This document shows, in pieces, positions 7,989 to 13,116 of a stretch of DNA of 13,116 nucleotides. The stretch is taken from the NCBI GenBank assembly GCA_012729875.1, contig JAAYCC010000195.1, forward strand, positions 1-13,116, in the 5' to 3' direction. Each line of letters starts with the position of its first letter. Position 1 is the stretch's first letter. The notes below the pieces were generated by a model, which was given only the letters and a program-made list of their open reading frames with translations, had not been told where the DNA came from and did not search any database. The translations under genes were made by a program, and so were the position numbers. Origin of the DNA: Clostridiales bacterium (GTDB lineage: Bacteria; Bacillota; Clostridia; Oscillospirales; Oscillospiraceae).

Positions 7989-8012
7989 AGTATATTCTCG
8001 TTAAAATGGCAA
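7984..8012 (-). promoter_or_regulatory. Sigma-A-like promoter for the cdaA operon
   Basis: On the minus strand TTGCCA (8007-8012) and a perfect TATAAT (7984-7989) are separated by 17 bases. Transcription would begin near 7977, leaving a leader of about 53 bases before the cdaA ATG. The promoter lies in the 105-base gap after the desulfurase gene, the only clear promoter before the nine-gene run down to fmt. Confidence 0.75.
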
Positions 8013-8029
8013 ACACAATTACCCCATAT

Positions 8030-9151
8030 TCAGCGATTAATAAAGATTTTTTTAAGCGCCTCCGAGGCTTGAAACACGTCGGTGCAGGTGTTGAAGGGCG
8101 AGAAACTAAAGCGCACCGTTCCCGTCTCCGTAGTCCCAGCGGTCTCGTGGGCTAAAGGAGCGCAGTGCAGTCCGGAGCGTACGCATATCCCCATACTGCC
8201 CAAAATCTCCGCCAATTCGTCACAGGCTGGATTTTGGCTCACTACTGAAAGCACGCCGCTCTGACAGTCGGGATCACAGGACGAATAAAGAGTAAGCCCG
8301 TCGATATCACAGATCCTACGTTCAAAGCAAGTCCGCAGAGCCGTTTCATGTTCCAGAACATAGCGGGGCGGTTTAGACATAAGGTAGCGCAGGCTGTGGG
8401 TCAGTCCTGCAATCCCCGCCACGTTGTGTGTACCGGCCTCCAGTCTGTCCGGCAGGTAGTCCGGCATCGAGGAGAGCAGGCTGTTGCTGCCCGTACCGCC
8501 GAATAAAACTGGCTTTACAGGATAATTACACAGCAGAACCCCCGTCCCCTGCGGACCTAAAAGGCTTTTGTGGCCGGGCATTGCGATAAACGCGGCGCCG
8601 AGAGCCGTGAAGTCAATCGGTATTACCCCCGCGGACTGGGAGGCATCTATGATGAGCGGCACTTCGAATTCATGGCAGAGCGCCGATATTTCCTCTATCG
8701 GCAGAATAAAGCCGAAAACGTTTGAGACATGGTTTATGACAGCACATTTTGCGCCCGGTAGCGCCTGGCGATAGGCCTCTGTAACTGCTGCAGGGTCAAA
8801 AAGCGGCGAGCGGGCAACAACAATGTCCGCGCCGTAAGCCGTGAGCGGACGCAGCACCGCATTATGCTCGTATCCGCTTATTACGACCTTGTCTCCGGGG
8901 TCCACAAGCGAGGCGACAGCTATATTCAGGGCATGAGTCGCATTAATAGTAAAAATGACCTTGTCGGGGTCATTGACATTAAAGTATTCGGCCATAAGCA
9001 GGCGACAGTTCAAAACGCAGTCAGCCGCATCCATTGCCGGACGGTGGCTGCCCCTGCCCGGACTTGCCATGTGATTTATCGCCCGACAGGAAGCTGCGGC
9101 AACGCCTTGCGGTTTCTGAAGGCTTGTTGCCGCGCAGTCGAGGTATATCAT
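8030..9151 (-). CDS. Cysteine desulfurase-like class V aminotransferase
   Basis: The product is a PLP-dependent, class V aminotransferase-fold protein resembling cysteine desulfurases, which take sulfur from L-cysteine and hand it on as a persulfide. The 373-residue sequence begins MIYLDCAATSLQKPQ, has the substrate/PLP region GYEHNAVLRP (93-102), DASQSAG (169-175) and the PLP-binding Lys195 in GHKSLLGPQGTG. A cysteine, Cys330 in RSGLHCAP, sits where SufS-type enzymes have their catalytic Cys. It is shorter than SufS (about 405) and matches the clostridial subfamily often annotated only as 'cysteine desulfurase family protein'. Its ATG overlaps the stop of a DUF3343 gene (ATGA), which suggests the two proteins work together. 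No iscU or sufU gene is adjacent, so the sulfur acceptor is unknown; selenocysteine lyase activity is an alternative. Confidence 0.85.
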   Translation of the reverse strand: MIYLDCAATSLQKPQGVAAASCRAINHMASPGRGSHRPAMDAADCVLNCRLLMAEYFNVNDPDKVIFTINATHALNIAVASLVDPGDKVVISGYEHNAVLRPLTAYGADIVVARSPLFDPAAVTEAYRQALPGAKCAVINHVSNVFGFILPIEEISALCHEFEVPLIIDASQSAGVIPIDFTALGAAFIAMPGHKSLLGPQGTGVLLCNYPVKPVLFGGTGSNSLLSSMPDYLPDRLEAGTHNVAGIAGLTHSLRYLMSKPPRYVLEHETALRTCFERRICDIDGLTLYSSCDPDCQSGVLSVVSQNPACDELAEILGSMGICVRSGLHCAPLAHETAGTTETGTVRFSFSPFNTCTDVFQASEALKKIFINR

Positions 9152-9402
9152 TTTCTCACCTCACTGACGCTGCCGTCGTCTGAGACGAGAAAAACTCTTA
9201 TATTGCCGAAATTTGCTTCGTTAAGGGCTTTAAGCGACGCGGCAAGGTGCTTTTCTGAGACCTTGACGCAGTAGTTGCAGCCGTTTCCCGTCGCGCTTTT
9301 GGGCGCTTTGGTAATTATAGTAGAAACGCCGATCCGCTCCAGGAGGCGCAGTGCCCTCTGGGCGTAGGTCAGCGATTTACACATAAGAAGATATTGAAGC
9401 AT
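9148..9402 (-). CDS. DUF3343 protein, putative Se/S carrier
   Basis: This 84-residue protein resembles the DUF3343 family, small proteins proposed, without firm proof as far as I know, to carry sulfur or selenium. It begins MLQYLLMCKSLTYAQRALRL, has a predicted alpha/beta fold, and carries Cys42 and Cys45 in a CNYC motif where the family usually has a conserved Cys; Cys8 is a third candidate. The stop overlaps the following desulfurase-like start by four bases, so the two are almost certainly coupled. The chosen ATG has only a weak GTGAG ribosome site; a second ATG at codon 7 has none. A possible promoter lies in the 61-base gap before it. The pairing suggests this protein accepts persulfide from the enzyme, which is inference. 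Confidence 0.75.
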   Translation of the reverse strand: MLQYLLMCKSLTYAQRALRLLERIGVSTIITKAPKSATGNGCNYCVKVSEKHLAASLKALNEANFGNIRVFLVSDDGSVSEVRK

Positions 9403-9432
9403 AGCATCTCACATCCGAAAGGTATTTGCTAT

Positions 9433-9462
9433 ATTCTATGCTTCTATATTTGAGCATGTTAA
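9433..9462 (-). promoter_or_regulatory. Possible promoter for the DUF3343-desulfurase pair
   Basis: TTAACA (9457-9462) and TAGAAT (9433-9438) on the minus strand each match the sigma-A consensus at five of six positions with an 18-base spacer. The site is in the 61-base gap after ispF, about 30 bases before the DUF3343 ATG. The match is moderate, and read-through from ispF is also likely because no terminator is seen. Confidence 0.4.
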
Positions 9463-9463
9463 C

Positions 9464-9931
9464 CTATGACAGTAGCACCACAGCATGGGCGGCAATGCCC
9501 TCTTCCCTGCCAGTAAAGCCGAGATGCTCCTCAGTTGTGGCCTTTACGTTGACATTTGTAACTGGTATACCGATAATGTCGGCTATATGCTGCTCCATTT
9601 CCGGAATATACGGGGCAAGCTTTGGTTTTTGGGCAATTATTGTGCAGTCAAGATTTGCCACACAGTAGCCCAGCTTTTCAACACGCTCGGAGACCTGCTT
9701 CAGCAAAAGGGAGCTGTCTATGCCCTGATACTGCGGGTCGCTGTCCGGAAACATAAGTCCGATGTCGCCCAAGGCCGCAGCGCCCAGAACCGCATCCATA
9801 ACGGCGTGGAGCAGAACATCAGCGTCGGAATAGCCTTCAAGCCCTTTGTCGTTTGGTATTTCAATGCCGCCCAGGATAAGGCTCTCGTTTTCAACCAGCC
9901 TGTGAACGTCGTATCCATGTCCAATACGCAT
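9464..9931 (-). CDS. ispF: 2-C-methyl-D-erythritol 2,4-cyclodiphosphate synthase
   Basis: IspF is the fifth enzyme of the MEP isoprenoid pathway: it cyclises CDP-methylerythritol 2-phosphate with release of CMP, working as a trimer with a bound divalent metal. The 155-residue product begins MRIGHGYDVHR, giving metal ligands Asp8 and His10; the third, His42, is in SDADVLLHA. Other family blocks are GAAALGDIG, FPDSDP, DCTIIAQKPK and NVKATTEEHLGFTGR. Residue 34 is Tyr (GYSDAD) where E. coli and B. subtilis have His (HSDxD), a position near the active site. The ATG has AGGTG five bases upstream and lies 26 bases after the ispD stop. The two genes are adjacent, and in some bacteria fused, because their reactions flank one kinase step. 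Confidence 0.96.
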   Translation of the reverse strand: MRIGHGYDVHRLVENESLILGGIEIPNDKGLEGYSDADVLLHAVMDAVLGAAALGDIGLMFPDSDPQYQGIDSSLLLKQVSERVEKLGYCVANLDCTIIAQKPKLAPYIPEMEQHIADIIGIPVTNVNVKATTEEHLGFTGREEGIAAHAVVLLS

Positions 9932-9957
9932 ACAAGCACCTGCCCTTTCACGAAAGA

Positions 9958-10680
9958 CTACCTGCGTCTGCTGAGCAGGATAGTCTCCGCCAGCTTCATA
10001 TCCAGCGGAGTCGTCAGTTTAATGTTCTCCTCGCTGCCCTGAGACAGAAACACATTGAAGCCCAGAGCTTCCACAGCCGACGCATCGTCGGTTATGGGCA
10101 ATTCTTTCATTAAGGCGTCTGTCAGGGCGCCTTTTATTATATTCGGCTCAAATACCTGCGGTGTCTGGACGGAATATACCTGTGAGCGCTTTGGCGTTGA
10201 AAGAACTGTCTTGCTCGGAACTATTTTGACTGTGTCGCGTGCCGGGACAGCCGCGACAGCGGCCTTATGGTGAAATGCGCACTCAATAGCACTTTTGACC
10301 ACTTCCTGAGTGACAAGCGGTCTAGCCCCGTCGTGGATTGCGATAAGATTTGAGCTGCTGCTGGTCTCGGACACTCCGCTAAGGGCCGACTCAGCTCTTG
10401 TTGCGCCGCCTACAACTACCTTCGTTACCTTTTGAATGTTATAGTCGTCGCAGAGCTCTGCTATCTCTTCGATCTTTCCTGGTGCGGCAACAACAACTAT
10501 TTCTGTTACGTATTCACAGGCGTTAAACACCATCAGAGAGTAAGCCAAAACAGGTGTTTCCATAAGCGGTGCCATGATTTTGTCACTGCCGAAGCGCTCC
10601 GCGCTGCCGCCGGCGACAACGACTGCCGAGCACCTTATTTTTTTTGAGCGGATGAAACCCGATATACCGGAGAAAAACAT
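9958..10680 (-). CDS. ispD: 2-C-methyl-D-erythritol 4-phosphate cytidylyltransferase
   Basis: IspD transfers CMP from CTP to methylerythritol 4-phosphate, the third step of the MEP pathway. The 240-residue product shows the nucleotide-binding opening VVVAGGSAERFGSDK (20-34), then PVLAYSL, HDGARPLV, ARDTVK, the conserved YSVQTPQVF, TDDASAVE and a C-terminal NIKLTTPLDMKLAE. I chose the ATG at 10680 because a perfect GGAGG lies five bases upstream; a longer frame starts at 10731 but has no ribosome site. Even so there is an N-terminal extension of about 16 residues (MFFSGISGFIRSKK) before the first strand, longer than in most members. It lies between carD (69-base gap, no terminator) and ispF. 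The related enzyme TarI is excluded in practice by the ispF neighbour. Confidence 0.95.
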   Translation of the reverse strand: MFFSGISGFIRSKKIRCSAVVVAGGSAERFGSDKIMAPLMETPVLAYSLMVFNACEYVTEIVVVAAPGKIEEIAELCDDYNIQKVTKVVVGGATRAESALSGVSETSSSSNLIAIHDGARPLVTQEVVKSAIECAFHHKAAVAAVPARDTVKIVPSKTVLSTPKRSQVYSVQTPQVFEPNIIKGALTDALMKELPITDDASAVEALGFNVFLSQGSEENIKLTTPLDMKLAETILLSRRR

Positions 10681-10685
10681 GATGT

Positions 10686-10690
10686 CCTCC
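10686..10690 (-). promoter_or_regulatory. Ribosome binding site deciding the ispD start
   Basis: GGAGG on the minus strand, followed by ACATC and the ATG at 10680. This fixes the start 17 codons inside the longest open frame. Confidence 0.8.
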
Positions 10691-10749
10691 AAATACAGCA
10701 CAAGGGCGCGTAAGCAAAAACTGAAACGCAACCCCCGACGAAATGGTTT

Positions 10750-11226
10750 TTATGATACTGCAAGGTTTATACGCCTCTCGACTTCTTCATAACTGCTGCT
10801 CTCCGAGAGAACTATCTCAGAAATCAGGATTTGTTTTGCGGAATGGAGCATTTTACGTTCACCGGTGGAGAGGCCCTTTTCCAGATCACGCAGCATAAGA
10901 CCTTTTATAACCGAGGCGACCTCAAAAAGATCCCCGCTCTTTATCTTGTCCATATTCTCACGATAGCGTTTGTTCCAGTTCTGAGTCATGTTGATCTGTA
11001 ATCTTGGAAATGAGGCAATGACTTTTTCGGCTTCGCTTGGCTTTACGATAGGCCTTACGCCTATGGCACTGCATGAATCGACCGGTATCATCACCAGCAT
11101 GTCGCCAACGGGCAGCTTTAAGACATAGTATTCCTTTTCAGCACCGTCAACCTTGCGGGTCGTAATGCTTTCAATCACCCCCGCACCATGCATCGGATGT
11201 GCTATCCGGTCGCCTACGCAAAACAA
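10750..11226 (-). CDS. carD: CarD/CdnL family transcription regulator
   Basis: CarD-type proteins bind the RNA polymerase beta subunit and stabilise the open complex at promoters, especially of rRNA genes. The 158-residue product has the N-terminal polymerase-interacting Tudor-like domain (VGDRIAHPMHGAGVIESI at 4-21, then EYYVLKLPVGDMLVMIPVD) and a helical C-terminal DNA-binding domain (about 65-158) with the typical W-N-KRYREN and GERKMLHSAKQIL.SEI. The start is set at TTG: GGAGGG lies six bases upstream, and the family normally begins M-F-x-(V/I)-G-D just as here. The longest frame from 11277 would add 17 residues that overlie the promoter. A terminator precedes it and its own promoter is present, so carD begins a transcription unit that continues into ispD and ispF. 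Confidence 0.93.
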   Translation of the reverse strand: MFCVGDRIAHPMHGAGVIESITTRKVDGAEKEYYVLKLPVGDMLVMIPVDSCSAIGVRPIVKPSEAEKVIASFPRLQINMTQNWNKRYRENMDKIKSGDLFEVASVIKGLMLRDLEKGLSTGERKMLHSAKQILISEIVLSESSSYEEVERRINLAVS

Positions 11227-11232
11227 ATTGAT

Positions 11233-11238
11233 CCCTCC
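11233..11238 (-). promoter_or_regulatory. Ribosome binding site deciding the carD TTG start
   Basis: GGAGGG, then six bases, then TTG at 11226. No ATG at a suitable distance exists. Confidence 0.75.
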
Positions 11239-11268
11239 AAAATAGTTATTAATTCTCATATTATTAGA

Positions 11269-11297
11269 ATTATACACGATTTTTGAGGATTTAGCAA
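11269..11297 (-). promoter_or_regulatory. Sigma-A-like promoter for carD-ispD-ispF
   Basis: TTGCTA (11292-11297) and a perfect TATAAT (11269-11274) on the minus strand are separated by 17 bases. The start of transcription would be near 11262, giving a leader of about 36 bases. A 7-bp inverted repeat, TAATTCT (11266-11272) and AGAATTA (11250-11256), spans the start point with a nine-base loop and may be an operator or chance in AT-rich DNA. Confidence 0.7.
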
Positions 11298-11345
11298 GGA
11301 GATGAAGAAATTATTATTTGCTTCACACACGGACATTATCCCAAC

Positions 11346-11378
11346 AAAAAATAACGGCCCCAATATTTTGGGGCCGTT
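11346..11378 (-). terminator. Intrinsic terminator of the ispH-S1 gene
   Basis: On the minus strand AACGGCCCCAA pairs perfectly with TTGGGGCCGTT, an 11-bp stem with an AATA loop (11353-11378), followed by A and six T (11346-11351). It begins 16 bases after the S1 stop codon. It is the only strong intrinsic terminator I found and separates this gene from carD. Confidence 0.92.
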
Positions 11379-11394
11379 TATGTTTGTCAGGTTC

Positions 11395-13116
11395 TTATTC
11401 GGCGGAATTATCTATGTTGGTCTCGGGAACTTCGCCGGTTGCCTTTCCGTCTTCGGATACTTCATAGACGAGAGCGTCTTCCCGAGGTGAGGCAGGCTTT
11501 TCTTCCCTCTTCTCATCAGATGTGCGAGCCCTCTCCGGCTCAATCAGAGCGCGGATGCTCAGGGAAATCTTCTGCTTCTCTTCATCCACAGCAGTAATCT
11601 TGACATCCACCGTATCGCCGACATTGAGGACTTCCTCCGGCTTGCCTATCCTGCGATTGGCGATCTGGGATATATGGATGAGTCCGTCAACCCCGGGCAG
11701 GACCTCGGCGAATGCGCCGAACGGCATCAGCTTTACTATTTTGACATTAACAACGTCTCCGATTTTGTAGGTATCCATGAACTTTGTCCAGGGGTTTCCT
11801 GCCGGATCCTTGTAACCGAGAGAGATCTTGCGGTTCTCCTTATCGAAGCTTATTACATAGACTTCGATCTCTTCTCCGACGGAGAGAACCTCGCTAGGAG
11901 TCTTTATGCGGCTCCAGCTCAGCTCGGAAACGTGAACCATACCGTCGATACCGCCGATATCTACGAATGCGCCGTAGCCGGTCAGGGACTTCACAACACC
12001 CTTGTAGTGTTTGCCCACCTCGATCTCGTTCCATATCTTCTCGGAACGGGCGCGGCGCTCTTCTCTCTGCACAGCCCGAATGCTGCCGACAACACGGCGG
12101 CGGCTACGGTTGACCTCTGTAACCTTGAGGCGGACCTTCTGCTTAAGCAGCTCGCTCATTTCAACATCCTTGCCAAGTCCGGTCTGGGACGCGGGGACAA
12201 AAATGCGGATGCCCTTGTAGTTGACGACAACGCCGCCCTTATTGTCCTCGGTGACGGTGCCCTCAATAATCTCGCCCTTTTCTGAGACTTCTTCAATTAC
12301 GTTCCATGCCTTTACAGCGTCAAGGCGTTTCTTGGAGAGCATGACCGTACCCTCAACATCGTTGACGCGGACGACACACGCTTCGATGGTGTCTCCGATT
12401 TTCACGAGCTGGTCGATACTCGTGTCTGTGTCATCGGTGAACTCTGAAACGGGGATATATCCAGACTGCTTGGTTCCTAGGTCCACGCTGATTTCGGTGG
12501 GGGTAATCGCGGCAATTATGCCGGTGACGGTATCTCCGTTATATATAGTCTTGATAGAATCCTCCAGCATCTGGTCGAAGGACATTTCCGCTTCCTGAGT
12601 GGGAGCCGTTTCCTCCTTTACTTCCTGCTGTGCTGTGGTTTCTTCAATTTTGATTTCGTCAGTCATAGCTTGTTTTACCTCCTTAATGATCCGCGCGGGC
12701 GTGGAAGCACCAGCGGTGATACCAATGGTATCGGCTTCATCCAAAGCGGTTATGTCGAGCTCGTCCGGCTTGGAAATAAACTGGACATTGCGGCAGTGTG
12801 CAGAGCATATCTCCGCAAGATGGAGACTGTTGGCACTGTGCCGCGCTCCTATAACTACCATGGCGCCGCATTTTTGGGATAAAACAGCGGCATCACTTTG
12901 CCTTAAGGATGTAGCGCTACATATTGTATCAAATACTTCGCAGTTTGTACACTCTTTTTTTGTAAATTTTTCAGTTTCAATCAAAATACTTTTTGTCTGT
13001 GTTGTCTGAAACACAACTGACAGCGGGAGTTTCCTGTTTCCTTCGTCCTCTTCCAGCCAGGATTTGAACTCGTCTACGCTTGCAAAGACCTTCGCGCCCT
13101 TACACCAGCCGCACAC
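11395..13116 (-). CDS. ispH-rpsA: IspH-ribosomal protein S1 fusion, 5' end cut by the window
   Basis: The frame runs to the right edge, so the N-terminal part is missing; 573 residues are visible. Residues 1-150 are the C-terminal part of IspH (HMB-PP reductase), the last MEP-pathway enzyme: a [4Fe-4S] ligand Cys66 in TICSATSLRQSDA, the GARHSANSLHL motif (90-100) with its Ser and Asn, and GITAGASTPARIIKEV (132-147). A Glu-rich linker follows (151-190), then four S1 RNA-binding repeats at about 193-261, 279-346, 367-435 and 452-520; repeats 3 and 4 are the most typical (GYGAFVDIGGIDGMVHVSEL, PFGAFAEVLPGVDGLIHISQ). S1 helps mRNA bind the 30S subunit. The last 50 residues are charged and unstructured. 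Such fusions are known in Clostridia. The frame is intact across the join, so this is not a sequencing artefact made by a lost stop within the visible part. Confidence 0.95.
   Translation of the reverse strand: MCGWCKGAKVFASVDEFKSWLEEDEGNRKLPLSVVFQTTQTKSILIETEKFTKKECTNCEVFDTICSATSLRQSDAAVLSQKCGAMVVIGARHSANSLHLAEICSAHCRNVQFISKPDELDITALDEADTIGITAGASTPARIIKEVKQAMTDEIKIEETTAQQEVKEETAPTQEAEMSFDQMLEDSIKTIYNGDTVTGIIAAITPTEISVDLGTKQSGYIPVSEFTDDTDTSIDQLVKIGDTIEACVVRVNDVEGTVMLSKKRLDAVKAWNVIEEVSEKGEIIEGTVTEDNKGGVVVNYKGIRIFVPASQTGLGKDVEMSELLKQKVRLKVTEVNRSRRRVVGSIRAVQREERRARSEKIWNEIEVGKHYKGVVKSLTGYGAFVDIGGIDGMVHVSELSWSRIKTPSEVLSVGEEIEVYVISFDKENRKISLGYKDPAGNPWTKFMDTYKIGDVVNVKIVKLMPFGAFAEVLPGVDGLIHISQIANRRIGKPEEVLNVGDTVDVKITAVDEEKQKISLSIRALIEPERARTSDEKREEKPASPREDALVYEVSEDGKATGEVPETNIDNSAE
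12664..12684 (-). promoter_or_regulatory. Internal ribosome binding site and ATG at the IspH-S1 junction
   Basis: AAGGAGGT (12677-12684) on the minus strand is followed after ten bases by an in-frame ATG (12664-12666). The ATG begins MTDEIKIEETT, exactly where IspH homology ends and the S1 part begins, and would give a 423-residue free-standing S1. The same bases encode I-K-E-V of the IspH C-terminus, so the match may be partly forced by protein sequence. Confidence 0.5.

Noticed and set aside
7925..8029. Terminator after the desulfurase-like gene
   Set aside because: The gap holds an AT-only palindrome but no GC-rich stem followed by a T run, so read-through into cdaA cannot be excluded.
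9485..10042. 185-codon plus-strand open frame over ispF
   Set aside because: Spans the opposite strand of ispF and the ispD end; no family features.
10681..10749. Possible promoter between carD and ispD
   Set aside because: TTGCTT with a 16-base spacer to TATTTG was the best match and is weak; ispD is more likely carried on the carD transcript.
11674..12285. 203-codon plus-strand open frame within the S1 repeats
   Set aside because: Antisense to well conserved S1 domains; the long frame follows from the codon bias of the real gene.
1..13116. Mobile elements, phage genes, defence systems, CRISPR or tRNA genes
   Set aside because: Both strands are filled by housekeeping genes with short gaps; no transposase, integrase, repeat array or cloverleaf-like segment was seen.

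Overview
This window reads as ordinary core chromosome of a bacterium in the class Clostridia (Firmicutes/Bacillota), most likely a moderate-GC lineage of the Oscillospiraceae/Ruminococcaceae kind. The lineage call is inferred from gene content: an IspH enzyme fused to ribosomal protein S1, a CarD regulator, a DUF3343 protein paired with a class-V aminotransferase, RemA, and the cdaA-cdaR c-di-AMP pair. All fourteen genes lie on the minus strand, so the biological reading order runs from the right end to the left. Both ends cut a gene: the IspH-S1 gene lacks its 5' part and fmt lacks its 3' end. I see no mobile element, tRNA, rRNA or CRISPR array, and no gene-free stretch longer than about 170 bases.

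Right block (13116 to about 11346): the fused ispH-S1 gene ends in a strong intrinsic terminator. The fusion joins the last enzyme of the MEP isoprenoid pathway to a four-repeat S1 protein. The junction carries a full Shine-Dalgarno sequence and an ATG, so S1 might also be made separately.

Middle block (11297 to 8030): a sigma-A-like promoter precedes carD, ispD and ispF, followed by a DUF3343 gene and a cysteine-desulfurase-like gene that overlap by ATGA. A weaker promoter may serve the last two. IspD, IspF and IspH make three MEP-pathway enzymes within 5 kb; IspH is a [4Fe-4S] enzyme, and the neighbouring desulfurase is a possible sulfur source (inference only).

Left block (8012 to 1): a good promoter (TTGCCA, 17 bp, TATAAT) drives a tightly packed run of nine genes: cdaA, cdaR, yicC, remA, gmk, rpoZ, priA, def, fmt. 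Neighbours overlap or sit 3 to 28 bases apart and I found no terminator between them. The second part matches the conserved Firmicutes order yicC-remA-gmk-rpoZ-(coaBC)-priA-def-fmt, but coaBC is absent and the c-di-AMP module is placed in front. Together these genes cover second-messenger synthesis, RNA decay, GMP phosphorylation, RNA polymerase assembly, replication restart, and N-terminal formyl-methionine addition and removal.

I do not see a clearly undescribed multi-gene system here. The points most worth checking are the internal start site in the IspH-S1 fusion, the DUF3343-desulfurase pair, the Tyr in place of an expected His in IspF, and the palindrome over the cdaA promoter. Three starts were moved from the longest-ORF position using ribosome binding sites (carD, ispD, rpoZ), and two more using overlap and homology (gmk, cdaR). 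carD and priA use TTG and remA uses GTG.
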